From Kiritimatiellia bacterium (lineage in GTDB: Bacteria > Verrucomicrobiota > Kiritimatiellia > RFP12 > UBA1067), in the NCBI GenBank assembly GCA_017650345.1, contig JAGCFB010000010.1:1-37331 (forward strand): a stretch of DNA of 37,331 nt, read 5' to 3'. Numbering within the stretch: the stretch's first letter is position 1; each line of letters starts with the position of its first letter. Of the stretch, positions 27,301 through 32,755 are shown piece by piece. Position numbers and translations under genes: made by a program. Below the pieces are notes generated by a model, which was given only the letters and a program-made list of their open reading frames with translations, ran no database searches and was not told the DNA's origin.

Positions 27301-28614
27301 AACGACTCCACAATATGTAGCGGATGACTCTACATTGTCCGAAACAGTGCATATTTCGGCCCTGATGGCTCCGACCTTGTTCGTGTAGCAAGGCGGGAGG
27401 TGGCAGATGAGATTGACGCTTCCGGTGGCCTTCTTCGCTATCGGCTCGATCTGGACCATCTTGCGCGGACGGTAGCCGATCTGGAAGTCTGCAAGGCTGC
27501 AAGAATCATATTCGGTTCGCATGTCAACCCATGTGATTCCGCCGCCCCAGCCGTAGTTGATATTGATCCAGTCCTTCTGCACTCCGTCCGACACTTCTAC
27601 GCCGTAGCCGTCGATGACCATCTGGTGTCCGGGCGTGTTGACGTTTATGGGCGAGCCGAACTCAAGGTCATTGGTTATGGCCGTCCAGAGCGTGTCGTAG
27701 CCGTTGCGGTACTTGTTGAGGACATCGCCCTTCTCGAAGTATATCTCGTTCGCCTCGGAACAGAGCTTCTGCGTGCCGCCGGAGGCGCCGGGGCCAAAGC
27801 TCATCTTGACCATCGACTGCATCCAGTGCGTCAGGTAGGCAGCCTCGTAACGCGCCCTCTTTGCATTGTTGCCGTGGCTGTCGTTGCCCGTCTTCGGGGG
27901 CGTATCCCCGCCATCGTAGCTTCCGTAGATGAGATCGTAGTTGAAAGGAACGAAGCCGTTGTAGCGGATTGTCTGGTTGACATTTCCCCTGAGTCCGTGG
28001 GTTATGGTCCTGAATTTCGGTATGAAGTAGGGCCAGCGCCAGTAGCGGTGCTCCTGTCCGGCGGCTGTCGCCATGCAGCCGCAGACCACGGTAAGCGGCG
28101 AGAAGTCGCTGTACGGAGAACCCTGATGCCAGGAGGCGTCAAGGAATGGGGCGACATACGGATTGCAGTCGGTTGCGTTCGCCGCGCCGGCCTTGCTCCG
28201 GCGGGTCGAGGAAGATGTGGAAGTTGCGTAGGATGCCCACTCCGAGCTGACTTCGAGGTCGGGATCTGCCTCCGCCTCGGCGCAGCGTTCACTGGCAGCG
28301 GTCAGGACGTCGAGACGCGGTGTGTCTTCGGCCGGCTCGGTGAAGTCGTCGGGCGAGAACTGCTGGATCGGCGCGCACTTGTCCGTTCCGGAAACGACGA
28401 TGTGACCCGAAGGAGATAGATTTACGATCCAGAGGCTGCCCCATCGCCCGGACCCGGCGACGGTGCGGTCCGGCAGGATGCGCCGCGCCATGGCGCTTCG
28501 CTGCAGGAACGCGCCTGCCGTGGATTCCGCCGTCTCGGCGGAGATTTCGGAGCCAAACGAGCCCATGGTCGCAAACAGCATTGCGGCCAAGGCGGAAACG
28601 CTACCGTTTCTCAT
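12370..28614 (-). CDS. Giant secreted C10 peptidase with beta-repeat passenger
   Basis: About 5,414 residues. An N-terminal signal-like segment is followed by a prodomain resembling those of C10 peptidases (LWIVNLSPSGHIVVSGTD), then a streptopain-type cysteine peptidase. Its catalytic Cys180 lies in CGCMATAAGQ, its His330 in GHQMVIDGYG, and the NYGWGGG active-site segment follows. Residues about 400-600 look Ig-like. The remainder is beta-helix or autotransporter-like repeats rich in G, T, V, N and S, including two copies of a ~650-residue module around four tandem ~370-430-residue units. The C-terminus (LESYALGLTPT, ending SGPAAD) has no beta-barrel. I chose ATG 28614 because AGGGAG lies 9 nt upstream; a GTG at 28641 would add nine residues. 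GC content is visibly lower than in neighbouring genes. Probably cell-surface or secreted, with proteolysis plus adhesion or glycan binding as inferred roles. Confidence 0.88.
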   Translation of the reverse strand: MRNGSVSALAAMLFATMGSFGSEISAETAESTAGAFLQRSAMARRILPDRTVAGSGRWGSLWIVNLSPSGHIVVSGTDKCAPIQQFSPDDFTEPAEDTPRLDVLTAASERCAEAEADPDLEVSSEWASYATSTSSSTRRSKAGAANATDCNPYVAPFLDASWHQGSPYSDFSPLTVVCGCMATAAGQEHRYWRWPYFIPKFRTITHGLRGNVNQTIRYNGFVPFNYDLIYGSYDGGDTPPKTGNDSHGNNAKRARYEAAYLTHWMQSMVKMSFGPGASGGTQKLCSEANEIYFEKGDVLNKYRNGYDTLWTAITNDLEFGSPINVNTPGHQMVIDGYGVEVSDGVQKDWININYGWGGGITWVDMRTEYDSCSLADFQIGYRPRKMVQIEPIAKKATGSVNLICHLPPCYTNKVGAIRAEICTVSDNVESSATYCGVVPIAQSNTETVFTLPVDIRSYSNDTNLRFYAYPVMSDGSEVVMSDPVDTTVGTPAASPTIDSVSVRSNGIELLQDGFFAECAIGITNEIKVTCSNATQLNAYATRLTMLPDEKVSVTKDGDVFTIKLDTTETPTDLSGDMLILTLAASNVDGTTVYENLMLRFSNVRRVVNGVYQVEDTAAMTEPLDFCGTNCEFDANGNTLSVATGMFTGTGSVILENTGSGGGFVFDTLNDFSGTLSLKDGVSVTLPADTAGYSGTLNTISGTVPILGNLPATATLNIATGATNVLNGVSVLASITGGGTVCVTNGTNRLGNSSTFGGNIVVSGTGTVLTMNAGEQRNVTVGAGTTLYLELSEELYNVGYMTTAASLVTTEEGGTVYFRYGNNQYEPVIKEGFLLFAPMANVWTATGTNDKYSATDHWSLGRLPAANEYAVLKIDDAEADYTAGFQRSIDLDLTENITLKGLKVASIAGGAGRLTINQSGDCTLTAQKFTNDTMVELNTTQILAETIEPSQRILLHSDKPVAYTIDYSYENYFRMVDDHTNYRAVTNSAAWHGTVLIAGYDAASPGLNPNDYGNENSVVRLKNVIGCLRSNVEYLPTIDLVDNGEYPALLWHNGSSSATTVFRKLTGSGVFRTRSPANGGGEKVLIKDVSGFTGSFDLEAKTVALGGDTMPTTDTSSNGRLHICGNVTNLAESVWRANDNVFIAEDATLTVKGVIDTQSVVAYGSNAAVNLLDGGEIRVLSGSAASDPSSFTQNFYAGTFTLKDSITQENAINFRAGYGKHTTVDVAGLTLTLGPDAMTGSGDIFFTSPGSAERGKVVIQGFDNYSGTISVDDNVDIEFPENASSSSCKLLIKDGQTVSVRAGNECNIIVEDGGTLNLVLTAEQILYGYDATSTVTVNAGGTVNFVNRSGETVNSASATSTIYEPEDGVTTGLGATAVWMTGDFDHPTNGYTLVLNSNVISNRNIFIESGATKGVTIDLSSANFQKASVIVRFRIPEGGAPSDNSALAGALVNGFPISALTQTAGGTAVEGAYLNKNDSYNLNVGSWNFTDGDAPSASAGHGYMLFAYQSDVYGDTTSHGTAVYLGSSLESLYGGNKAGLQWGSNKIATISIGGPVDDQAKTHVWAGLEIDGIAFFADQWLTAETAQDFAFPHTALDIQAGETLSVTAGNLRTYESVGTLSNTGTIWIDNAADLDVGTYVLARWREAKEPATYGNAVALNVDGLYEDYGAELVYDTTSISLRVFKAVYSATLSGGTSSFTNELFDPDLPSDYSRKTLEVNVSESSTLTVPAGGVTVKAIDFNVASGKTLTLSGGAVSAEVIGINGTIAGTLALGSGTVIKLPADVVSPVTLATTVTGTISDLMLGDSVYGGQWTLAGNVLTIKRYKAISINFGCNQNSGAASVGKRDWVGLASVTNWIDSAEYGVSGTYPTMGKAAITFIDSAGTRYPDMSLYLNSRGGNYYGKGDTSTVAGRILYGFIDDYSDSTVNAGVKVTGVNAFADKYSAYVYFNADANIDTTDYFPPYYVNGIMYRGTGSATVPGRTRWGTVKADSLADGVNVLVVHGLTDDTLVVAQPNNMGGRGCIAAIQIVEESTDDHTTDFVTPSGMDAVSVVPPSDDWSSRTLPTLAYATNVAGSIVSFGSTTPTEYYQLLGGRESIVALITGTDSTVYEAAGLQSENDTVTKNCGNRDLYLLITGGTFQNAIGIINQNYGGISNGSQSGGNAMVQIGGDATVQYAYGAGREGNGGTAPGSTGMTIKDAAVLTGSAFGGWSSQHQATPTVSGNTSVKVLNVQSVNSAATEFALVNDAIVGGSVFGANAASTCARINGSSSVVIDITGVSEATNFVKRLIGGCAGFNTYGGNHGGTFAVGGDSSVTVTAPNNVTFTGDITGGGFIQNNTGMYATVGGNSSVTINGGTFSGITITAGARGVGTDRATVAGDATLTINGGVFTGATLDAGTADGEKTLVLGSGASVAGSTVTGFTTIKLPAETSFPYTLATSVTLPEGAKLFIGGEQYDAEWTVSGGEITLGGLNRTAVYTSEASPAEWESLPWNVTIAEANMPSATNTVIVTGSGTIDLGSVTTAKVVFNVAEDEALTLSGTVTASEIYVTGLGSVVCSAADTLQGTISGDGTVVYNNVKPPTTLGWTNDVWTGTLKFVNHTATSEVKFDEYGNTNSIIKAPGFVGYSKMDTTARCMATLVIDDGTTFTFNNGNSGSGFRFAKLAGGGDLLLTGRTSATTQYVFEDVSAFTGNVTIDANASGDSYNRKSFVLGAPTDWQINATQCNAYTKKLVIAGNVTVPTGKSWSASEGVSVLGALGFDGSGVVTGPVATVSGATLDFSRSTAETPIDGTLTVASGTTIRVPEDATFPYNLASASAVVDESKLTLYIGDDEYADNWVLVDGKVHLGSLTRTATFSGGASAWSDLWSVDFTDETRFTNIINVTASGTFALGSVNTSKIVFNVAEGVQLILMSGTATANEIYVTGLGEVLCYAGNNVLQGAFTGDGTVVYYGALPPTNDSYGWTNATWSGTVWLMNITNESALRVGKWCSEGSKLKFTNVKGYLPGMGNNGAWFLDYDGRSLGELVLADDEANPAYIRSNGYSHSENNNSYCMFSKLSGSGTFTDASGQTVYVVFEDASDFTGSIYLTNNTAVIIGNESPSGTTDYNGKIVVESGKSATIATGKTWRATNSGLLVKGEMAFAGTGAFEGNVESVSDSTLDFSGSSSAQPVSGTLTIASGTTIKLPAGATFPYKLADAIAVDAASTVTLYVGLTSVSGTGLKVADGAICRDSAATFAGGESAIDWDDLSWSYTYFGGEATSDVTITATGIGTLNLGTRSGIGTMHFNVNEDVELTLNGTLSATEINVNGLGSVKCSADNTLQGTVKGSGTLAYETFLPKVGTGGITLSAESWAGTLWIRSIRGLVYSAGAGGNRVATNLTDLASYGNNASKVKFSDVQAYLPNANATYNTTLVLEDGSDEAWENDSGWTSNSNTILALAGGGTFLDGYNSCYSTMRFSSVAEFTGSIKTKGKRILIGSNAASDDTTTRGSISVGSDVTMTIAAGKTWETGGEFVINGSVTNNGTINIPTATATKNNNNGQTTNSTLTVSGTLTNAGAITIATNAVVTGTGTLAFSVAGTLTGDVVSESGATLDFSGSSSAKPVIGTLTIANGTTIKLPSTATFPYQLADVIVIDDPCSVTLRIGETEYLDTGLNVADGAIYRDRMAEFDGGTVAWDDLDWNINYDDATSDITVHATTNVTTSGTINLGDLSGISRIYFDVDENFELTLSGTLSATEIYVTGLGSVKCDAADTLTGTLKGDGTVVYTVKPNLGAGNLVATDEDWEGVVWIKGTSDKTVDIGGLVPTVCASSNSVIRLTGCTGYFNNNNGKQECAGTLDLQDDGEVKAFTITNGYSWDGISVFARLTGSGTFYQAADKDFFQRYVFVDVSEFYGAFEMYEGTRHSRIILGDGASLDPETSTVTVVGGATVKIATNKTWTASGVIVNGILEYGEEAGITGALTLNSGAVVNLPAGTKTFQLATSVTGDANATFKIGGVTYGGPYEIEAGLFRLIEYKAISINFGSNEASVGESEWIGLAMSTNWINTSAVGVNSNYPTGAVSLAIHDSMGTSYPSMQLYLCSGGNTWSSGGRSTSTEKMLYGYIDNHNYAPNNNAGVKLTGLNAFAERYTVYVYFNHDAAADSTSVFPYYYINGVGYCGNGSATVPGHATWGTIKKGMVADGVNALVVGGLADDTLIIDQPNDAGGRGCITAIQIVADAEGEPPAPVQAIEVVAPSGDWDALTLPTFAYTTNVAGSYVSFGSEEKTEYHQHLGLRDAIVSLVTGTDGTVSQAAGLQTSSETTAKYCGDRDLYLLVTGGTIDHAMGIINQSYGNRSNSGWQAGGNAMVQIGGDARVGYAYGAGAEGSLGSDGSMHPAPGSTGVTIKDAAVLTGSAIGGWSSYHQQNPTVNGNTSVKVLNVQTVNEANRAQTIANDAIVGGSVYGTNAGSTQATVKGSSSVTVDLMALSIPEETNFVKRLIGGCAGFGASNGSGGRYAISNDASVVVSAPDTVIFTGDITGGGFIENNTGMYATVGGNSSVTLNGGTYSNITITAGARGIGTDRATVAGTATLTINGGVFEGVTVNGGNASGTKTLVINDSVDLSDSPVSGFNVCDIAEDTTVYMLTGIDATITIPASSTLIFVVAEEHLALGFEPNIASGVVQYVKKVNGEFVSVDPSFIDGNNLLPLMWAPAEENGGGNLADGERWTSGSIPDDCAAVGIRVNGTNTLTVNATRTYGTINVFGSGTLLLEGDGTNHMTATNLIVAAGVTVKINNANNPLYIIDGDITGSGTLTIANGANLTLDGVTKLAGVSLTVPDGARLTIGGDGTTALHLGDRVIQGTLLVESDATLVSTTSDAIGYNSSARVEVYGTLTLNGRWTIGESGSNAMYFHTGAIINGDGDGSGVAIDLMGTQTRITVLPSDDDSVGTVECSAKIRLRNNAGIDIKDGMTFIVKTETALIYNGYGPYHYQKTGGGTLQFLDVNLAPVSGSEGALEFKTSTAHTYATNAMDFAGRFVVTRSGSTWPHFQGEPPLFNESALPDMDVSGGFVLTDNYNNNYLAVRNFSGSGEIATTFGGLYNDDHTSRTLKTVQAEDTVFSGQFTSSDNNYKRRNACLWVVGTNETVHALTLSGASTTYGELTVENYGKVVFTSSGSWANGTVTVGNNGYLESTNNAAISSLTLLGGSRLILVNAPLTVNGTLTLPTDALTRIDPGSIDMSGESAVLIAGVTPSETLADGALLTTIDVQGHPYAIVAAKANGAKIDIVAYNELPVESEGTEVSVPTSWAFTYAGSVIAANPPATVGDMETLLAAARGANGCTYLESYALGLTPTQEGSKPTADLAMASDGEHIEMFFKDLNVPEGVVLTVTAVKSVPGEADEVLSEASVTVTKDLPNRVRLPIPAGRVQRYRLKVSISGPAAD
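14800..16755 (-). repeat. Internal ~650-residue module, copy 2 (approximate ends)
   Basis: This is the C-terminal copy of a module found twice in the giant protein. It starts near NLPAGTKTFQLATSV, contains EYKAISINFGSNEASVG, a jelly-roll-like stretch ending GRGCITAIQIV, and a beta-helix part with GGNAMVQIGGDA, DAAVLTGSAIGGWSS, KRLIGGCAGF and NNTGMYATVGGNSSVT. It ends near SPVSGFNV. It is close in length to copy 1. Confidence 0.85.
16756..21349 (-). repeat. Four-unit tandem array inside the giant gene
   Basis: Four diverged units of about 1.0-1.3 kb, with approximate borders 20230-21349, 19085-20229, 17790-19084 and 16756-17789. Each starts TTI(K/R)xP followed by a TFPYxLA-like stretch, has a short FNV or FDV strand, then a (V/L)xATEIYVTGLGxVxC-like segment and GDGTVVY-like strand, a Trp-centred (T/S/A)WxGTxW-like strand, and ends DFSxSxxxxPxxGTLT. 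The array exactly fills the space between the two large modules. Divergence between units indicates an old duplication with continued sequence change. Confidence 0.82.
21350..23305 (-). repeat. Internal ~650-residue module, copy 1 (approximate ends)
   Basis: N-terminal copy of the module seen again at 14800-16755. Matching landmarks are RYKAISINFGCN, GRGCIAAIQIV, GGNAMVQIGGDA, DAAVLTGSAFGGWSS, KRLIGGCAGF and NNTGMYATVGGNSSVT, ending near STVTGF. Long identical stretches remain, so the two copies could recombine with each other. Confidence 0.85.
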
Positions 28615-28667
28615 CTTGATATTCTCCCTGTTCTTATTCACAGTCAGGACCGAAAATTTGAAATAAT

Positions 28668-28697
28668 ATTATATCATAAATCCGTCAAAGATGGCAA
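28668..28697 (-). promoter_or_regulatory. Promoter of the giant C10 peptidase gene
   Basis: Minus strand has TTGCCA (28697-28692), an 18-bp spacer and TATAAT (28673-28668), with TG in the extended -10 position. The expected start near 28661 gives a leader of about 47 nt to the ATG at 28614, which carries a Shine-Dalgarno sequence. This differs from the leaderless promoters elsewhere in the window. Confidence 0.72.
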
Positions 28698-28768
28698 TAT
28701 TGAAGAATTAATTGGCGCGCCGCACTGCAAGAAACTTCACCACGGATTGAGATCCGAAGATGCGTCTC

Positions 28769-29176
28769 CTACATGACGTTGTTGAGGAGTCCGGCGGCAA
28801 AGGTGGCGAGGGACGAATATTCGACGAAAAAGCCGCTCCACGCCCATGCGGCGAGGATGAGGATTCCGGCCAGAAAGCCGACGGCGAGACCGAAGAAGGA
28901 GTCGGACGGCTGGGCGAGGAGTCCGTTGACCGCCTTCTTGACGACTAGGCGGACGAGTCCGAAGATGAGTAGCGCGGACACGAACACGGCCGCCGCGCGC
29001 GCCCATGGCGCGGCGAACCAGTGCGCGGAGAGCGGCCAGCCGAAGGCGGCGGACGCGGCGGACGCGGCTCCGGCGGCCACAAAGGCGAGCGCGCCGGAGA
29101 GTCCGCGGAAAAGACCCATGACCGTCAAGACGGCCACGAGTCCGCAAAACACCCAGTCTGCCGGCTGAAGGCTCAC
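28769..29176 (-). CDS. CvpA-like membrane protein
   Basis: A 135-residue integral membrane protein with about four hydrophobic segments, resembling the CvpA (colicin V production) family: an N-terminal DWVFCGLVAVLTVMGLFRG segment, an Ala-rich second helix, FVSALLIFGLVRLVVKKA, then DSFFGLAVGFLAGILI. The D..F.G and R.V.K patterns around the third and fourth helices fit the family. The function is poorly defined; relatives affect envelope integrity and toxin production. I chose the GTG at 29176, which overlaps the TPR gene stop as GTGA, because no ATG occurs before the first membrane segment. It is the last gene of the run that starts at 36611. Confidence 0.78.
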   Translation of the reverse strand: MSLQPADWVFCGLVAVLTVMGLFRGLSGALAFVAAGAASAASAAFGWPLSAHWFAAPWARAAAVFVSALLIFGLVRLVVKKAVNGLLAQPSDSFFGLAVGFLAGILILAAWAWSGFFVEYSSLATFAAGLLNNVM

Positions 29177-30342
29177 TTCCTGGACGCCGGCAGGGCGCTG
29201 CGGTAGTCCTGATAGACGGACGCGGCCTTGGGCTTGTCGCACTTGCGGAGCGAGCGGATGAGTCCGTCGATCGCGGAAATGTCGCTGGGCTTGACGGCCA
29301 TGGCGCGGGAATACGCCTCGACGGCCGCCGCGTGGTGTCCGAGCTTCACGGCGAGGTTGGCCGTCGCCATGAGCGCGGCGTAGGAGCTGGGACGCAGCTG
29401 GGCGGCCACCTTGTAGCACTTGAGCGCCTCGGCCTGTCCGTTCGCTGTGGCGTCCGTCCGCTCCCAGCTCTTGGCGAGCCCGAGCGCGGCCTGGTAGCTC
29501 AGGACGTCCGCCTGCAGCGCCTCTCCGTAGCGGAGGCGCGCGGTCTTGAACTGCCCCTTGGCGAAGGCCTCGTCGCCCTTCTTGAGCGCGGCGGCGCTGG
29601 CGGCGCTGTCGCGGCGGTCGGCGCCGGTACGGCGCGCGGCGGACTTCGCGATGGAGTCGCGCAGCTCGGGAATGACGCGGCGCTGGACGTTGCGGACGCG
29701 CTCGCCGTCCTTGGACTCGAGGCGGACGAACAGCTCGAACTGGTCGAGGGCGGCCTCGTTGTATCCGAAGGCGTCGCGGTAGAGCCTGCCGAGGTGGTAG
29801 CGGGCGCATGCGTTGCGTCCGTCGAGCCTGACGGACGTAAGGAGCGCGACGCGGGCGCGCGCGGCGGCGAGGTCGGCCGTCGCGCCGGAGCCGGCTATGG
29901 CGGACATCTCCATGACGCCGAGCGAGCAGTAGCCGCGCGAGCGGACCTGCGCGTCGTCGGAGCGCGCGAGCGCGGCGAATGCCTCGCGCGCCCTGGCGGT
30001 GTCCTTGCGGAGGTAGGCGATCTGTCCGACGACCTCGACGACGTCCACGTCGCCGATGGCCAGCTCGAACGCCTTGTCCGCGGCGGCGGACGCCCCTTCC
30101 ATGTCGCCCTGCTCCATGCGGACGCGGGCGAGCATCAGCCAGGTGTCCGCGCTGCCGGGCGTCAGCTTGAGGCTTTCGTCGAAGCACTTTGCCGCGCGGA
30201 CCAGATCCCGCGCGGCGTATGCGGCGCTGCCTTCGGCGTACGCCGCGGAACCGTCCTTGGGTCCGCACCCCGCCGCGATCGCGGCGAGGGCGGCTGCGGC
30301 GAGGGCCGACTTAAGCGCGTATGATCGCGAGGAACTCGTCAC
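29173..30342 (-). CDS. TPR-repeat lipoprotein
   Basis: A 389-residue predicted lipoprotein. From the GTG at 30342 the N-terminus is short and basic, then an Ala/Leu-rich helix and lipobox AAIAAGC with Cys26. Several tetratricopeptide repeats follow: ARDLVRAAKCFDESLKLTPG, MEGASAAADKAFELA, KDTARAREAFAALAR, a cluster around residues 265-310 and a C-terminal pair ending near HHAAAVEAYSRAMAVKPSD. A GGAGG lies 6 nt before the GTG, which decides the start; the frame extends upstream but overlaps the mutase. It overlaps the mutase gene by 32 bp and the CvpA gene by 4 bp. It probably acts as a scaffold in the envelope. Partners are unknown. Confidence 0.85.
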   Translation of the reverse strand: MTSSSRSYALKSALAAAALAAIAAGCGPKDGSAAYAEGSAAYAARDLVRAAKCFDESLKLTPGSADTWLMLARVRMEQGDMEGASAAADKAFELAIGDVDVVEVVGQIAYLRKDTARAREAFAALARSDDAQVRSRGYCSLGVMEMSAIAGSGATADLAAARARVALLTSVRLDGRNACARYHLGRLYRDAFGYNEAALDQFELFVRLESKDGERVRNVQRRVIPELRDSIAKSAARRTGADRRDSAASAAALKKGDEAFAKGQFKTARLRYGEALQADVLSYQAALGLAKSWERTDATANGQAEALKCYKVAAQLRPSSYAALMATANLAVKLGHHAAAVEAYSRAMAVKPSDISAIDGLIRSLRKCDKPKAASVYQDYRSALPASRK

Positions 30343-31663
30343 GCTTGGCCTCCATGATCTCCTTGGTCTTTCCTTCGAGGTTGAGGCGGACGAGCGGTTC
30401 GGTGTTGGACATCCTGACGTTCGCCCAGTAGCCTTCCGACTCCCACGCATCGACGCTCACGCCGTCCAGCTCGAAGACGCGCGCCTTGTCCGCGTAGAGC
30501 GCCTTGATCTTGGCGAGGATCTCGGCGGGCGGGGTCACGGTCTTGGTGTTGATCTCGCCGGACTGGGAGTACTTCTTGAGCGGCTCGACGAGCTCGGAGA
30601 GCGGCTTGTCGCTCGCGGAGACGATGTTCGCGAGCGCGTAGGTCGCCATGGAGGACGACTCGGCCGTGAAGTTCGCCTTGAAGTAGTAGTGGCCGGACAG
30701 CTCGCCCGCGAAGATCGCGTCGTTCTGGCGCATCTGCTCCTTGATGAAGCTGTGTCCGACGCGGGACATCATCGGCCTGCCGCCGGACGCCGCGATCGTC
30801 TCCTCGGCCATCTTCGTGGAGCGGAGGTCGTAGAAGCAGACGGCCCCGGGGTTGGACTTGAGCAGGTCCTGCGCGATGAGCGCCGTCGTGAAGTCCATCG
30901 GGATCACGTCGCCCTTCTCATCGACGAAGCCGGCGCGGTCCGCGTCGCCGTCGTACGCGACGCCGAAGGCGTACTTGCCGGGGTTCGCCCTGATGAGGGC
31001 CTGGAGGTCCTTGAGCGTCTCGACGTGGAGCGGATTGGCGTCGTGGTTCGGGAAGTCGCCGTCGTACTCGCCGTAGAGGTCGTCGTGGGTGAGGAGGTTC
31101 TGTCCCTTGAACGCGACGGACTCCGCGATGCCCATGCCGTTCGCGAAGTCCATCGCGACGTGGACGGGCCTGGCGAGGTGCGCGAACTTGCGGACGTGCT
31201 CGCCGTAGGCGGCGGAGACGTCAACCTTCTCGATCCTGCCCTGTCCGTTCGGCGGCTCGCTGCCGGTCATGCCGGCGACGAGCTTCTCGATGTCCTTGAT
31301 GCCCGTCGCGCCGGAGATCGGCACCGCGTTCGCCTTGCAGAGCTTGCAGCCGTTCCACTCCTTGGTGTTGTGGGACGCCGTGATCATCACCGAGCCGTCC
31401 GCCTTCAGCGAGCCGTTGGCGAAGTAGCTCATGGGCGTGGAGCCGAGGCCGATGTCGAGGACGGTCACGCCCTCATCGACAAGGCCCTTTGCGAACGACT
31501 CGAAGAGCGAGTCGTAAGACTTGCGGCAGTCGCGCGCGACGACGACCCTTCCGCCCTGGACGCCGGCGAACTGCGCGTAGGCGCGGGCGATCTTGTAGAA
31601 GTCGGCCTCGGTCAGGTCCTGACCGTAGATGCCGCGGATGTCGTATGCCTTGAAGATTCCCAT
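30311..31663 (-). CDS. Phosphomannomutase/phosphoglucomutase
   Basis: A 450-residue alpha-D-phosphohexomutase that interconverts hexose 6- and 1-phosphates, feeding nucleotide-sugar synthesis. It begins FKAYDIRGIYG. The catalytic phosphoserine is Ser97 in ITASHN, the metal loop is DGDADR (238-243), the sugar-binding loop is AGELSGHYYF, and the phosphate-binding loop is RMSNTEPLVR near the C-terminus. Length and motif order fit the ManB/AlgC group. AGGAG lies about 8 nt before the ATG. It follows the secreted-protein gene by 48 bp and overlaps the TPR gene by 32 bp. It may supply sugar-1-phosphate for the envelope glycans suggested by the GT2 gene elsewhere in the window. Confidence 0.94.
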   Translation of the reverse strand: MGIFKAYDIRGIYGQDLTEADFYKIARAYAQFAGVQGGRVVVARDCRKSYDSLFESFAKGLVDEGVTVLDIGLGSTPMSYFANGSLKADGSVMITASHNTKEWNGCKLCKANAVPISGATGIKDIEKLVAGMTGSEPPNGQGRIEKVDVSAAYGEHVRKFAHLARPVHVAMDFANGMGIAESVAFKGQNLLTHDDLYGEYDGDFPNHDANPLHVETLKDLQALIRANPGKYAFGVAYDGDADRAGFVDEKGDVIPMDFTTALIAQDLLKSNPGAVCFYDLRSTKMAEETIAASGGRPMMSRVGHSFIKEQMRQNDAIFAGELSGHYYFKANFTAESSSMATYALANIVSASDKPLSELVEPLKKYSQSGEINTKTVTPPAEILAKIKALYADKARVFELDGVSVDAWESEGYWANVRMSNTEPLVRLNLEGKTKEIMEAKRDEFLAIIRA

Positions 31664-31711
31664 CGGTTTGCTCCTTTTCTTTTTTGTTTGTGAAATTGCG
31701 GACCCGCCAGG

Positions 31712-32584
31712 TCAGCGGGTGGCCCTGTTGATCATGTTCTGGACGTCGCGCTCGCTCTTGGCGCTCTTGATCCTGCGCTCGATCGCGAAGTGGTCCGACT
31801 TGTGGGCGAAGAGGTCCTCGACGAGCGGCTGCGGAAGCATGGACGTGTCCGGGTTCCTCTTGAGCGCCTCGGCGAACTGCTCGTAGGTCTCGGACGACTT
31901 CATGGCCTGGGAGAGTCCGTACAGGAGGTCCGTCGCTACGCGCGAGTCGCCCGAGAGCGCCGAGTAGCGGGAGCCGAAGAAGAAGTACCAGCCGGAGCGG
32001 AGCTTTCCGTCGATCTTGCCGCGCGCGCCGTTGATGCGATCGACGAGCGCCTTCGTGCGGTCGTTGGGAACGAACGGGCCCTCCAGCTCGTATGTGACGA
32101 CGATGGTGGGCCCGCGCGGACGCAGCGCGCGGCGCGGGGCGGACTTCTTGGGCTTCGCGGGCTCGTCCGAGAAGAGATCGTCGAGGTCGGACGAGAGGTC
32201 GTCCATGTCGAAGGAGTCGTCGCCCCCGACGTCCGGCTCGGGGCCGGCCGGGGCGGCGATCTCCTTCTTGGAGACCTTGACGCCCTCCTGGGTCTTGACG
32301 AACTCGTCCCACGCGATGACAGGGTTGGTGACCTGCATGCCGTTGACGCGCAGGACCGTGCCGTAGCGCTCGACCTTGTACGGCGGCTTGATGTACTTGC
32401 CGTCGATGAACACGAACCCGGCGTTGAACTGCTTGCCCTGCGTCGCCTTGAGCGCCGGCGCGGCCTCGCGCGGCTGGCGGCGGAAGGTGTTCGGCACCGT
32501 CTGCTGCTGCGGCTCCGCGGCGGCCGCGGCTGCGGTCGCGACAGCCAGCGCGGCTGCGGCCAGAATCCTCTTCATCTCCTTCAT
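31712..32584 (-). CDS. Exported protein of unknown function
   Basis: A 290-residue protein I do not recognise. It starts with a clear signal peptide (KRILAAAALAVATAAAAAAEP, cleavage near residue 23). A beta-rich region follows (FNAGFVFIDGKYIKPPYKVERYG, LRVNGMQVTNP), then a linker with a strongly acidic run of Asp and Ser (about residues 119-140) and a basic Lys/Pro/Arg run. The C-terminal half begins GPTIVVTYELEGPF and has an aromatic WYFFFGSRYSAL segment and amphipathic helices. An AGGAGG sits upstream of the first ATG; the ATG three codons later is less likely. It lies between pheT and the mutase. No enzymatic motif is visible. Confidence 0.8.
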   Translation of the reverse strand: MKEMKRILAAAALAVATAAAAAAEPQQQTVPNTFRRQPREAAPALKATQGKQFNAGFVFIDGKYIKPPYKVERYGTVLRVNGMQVTNPVIAWDEFVKTQEGVKVSKKEIAAPAGPEPDVGGDDSFDMDDLSSDLDDLFSDEPAKPKKSAPRRALRPRGPTIVVTYELEGPFVPNDRTKALVDRINGARGKIDGKLRSGWYFFFGSRYSALSGDSRVATDLLYGLSQAMKSSETYEQFAEALKRNPDTSMLPQPLVEDLFAHKSDHFAIERRIKSAKSERDVQNMINRATR

Positions 32585-32755
32585 CGTTTCATCCTCCTCG
32601 TTCTCGGGCTTTCGCCAAGATTAAAAGATCCCACATTGCCGTAGCACAGAACCTCCGGAACCCGTCGTTCCAAGTCGGGGCCTGGACCCCATCCCAAAGT
32701 GTCGGTCGAAGAAATGTCTGCTTAATCCGCGTGCAACACAGGACCCACGTCCAAG

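Noticed and set aside
28641-28641. GTG start for the giant protein
   Set aside because: The ATG nine codons later has an AGGGAG at proper distance and begins a conventional signal peptide. The GTG has no ribosome-binding site.
32585-32755. Separate promoter for the secreted-protein gene (TTTAAT at 32625-32620)
   Set aside because: The -10 lacks the extended TG and there is no -35 at 17 bp. The 171-bp gap leaves a promoter possible, but the evidence is too weak to list.
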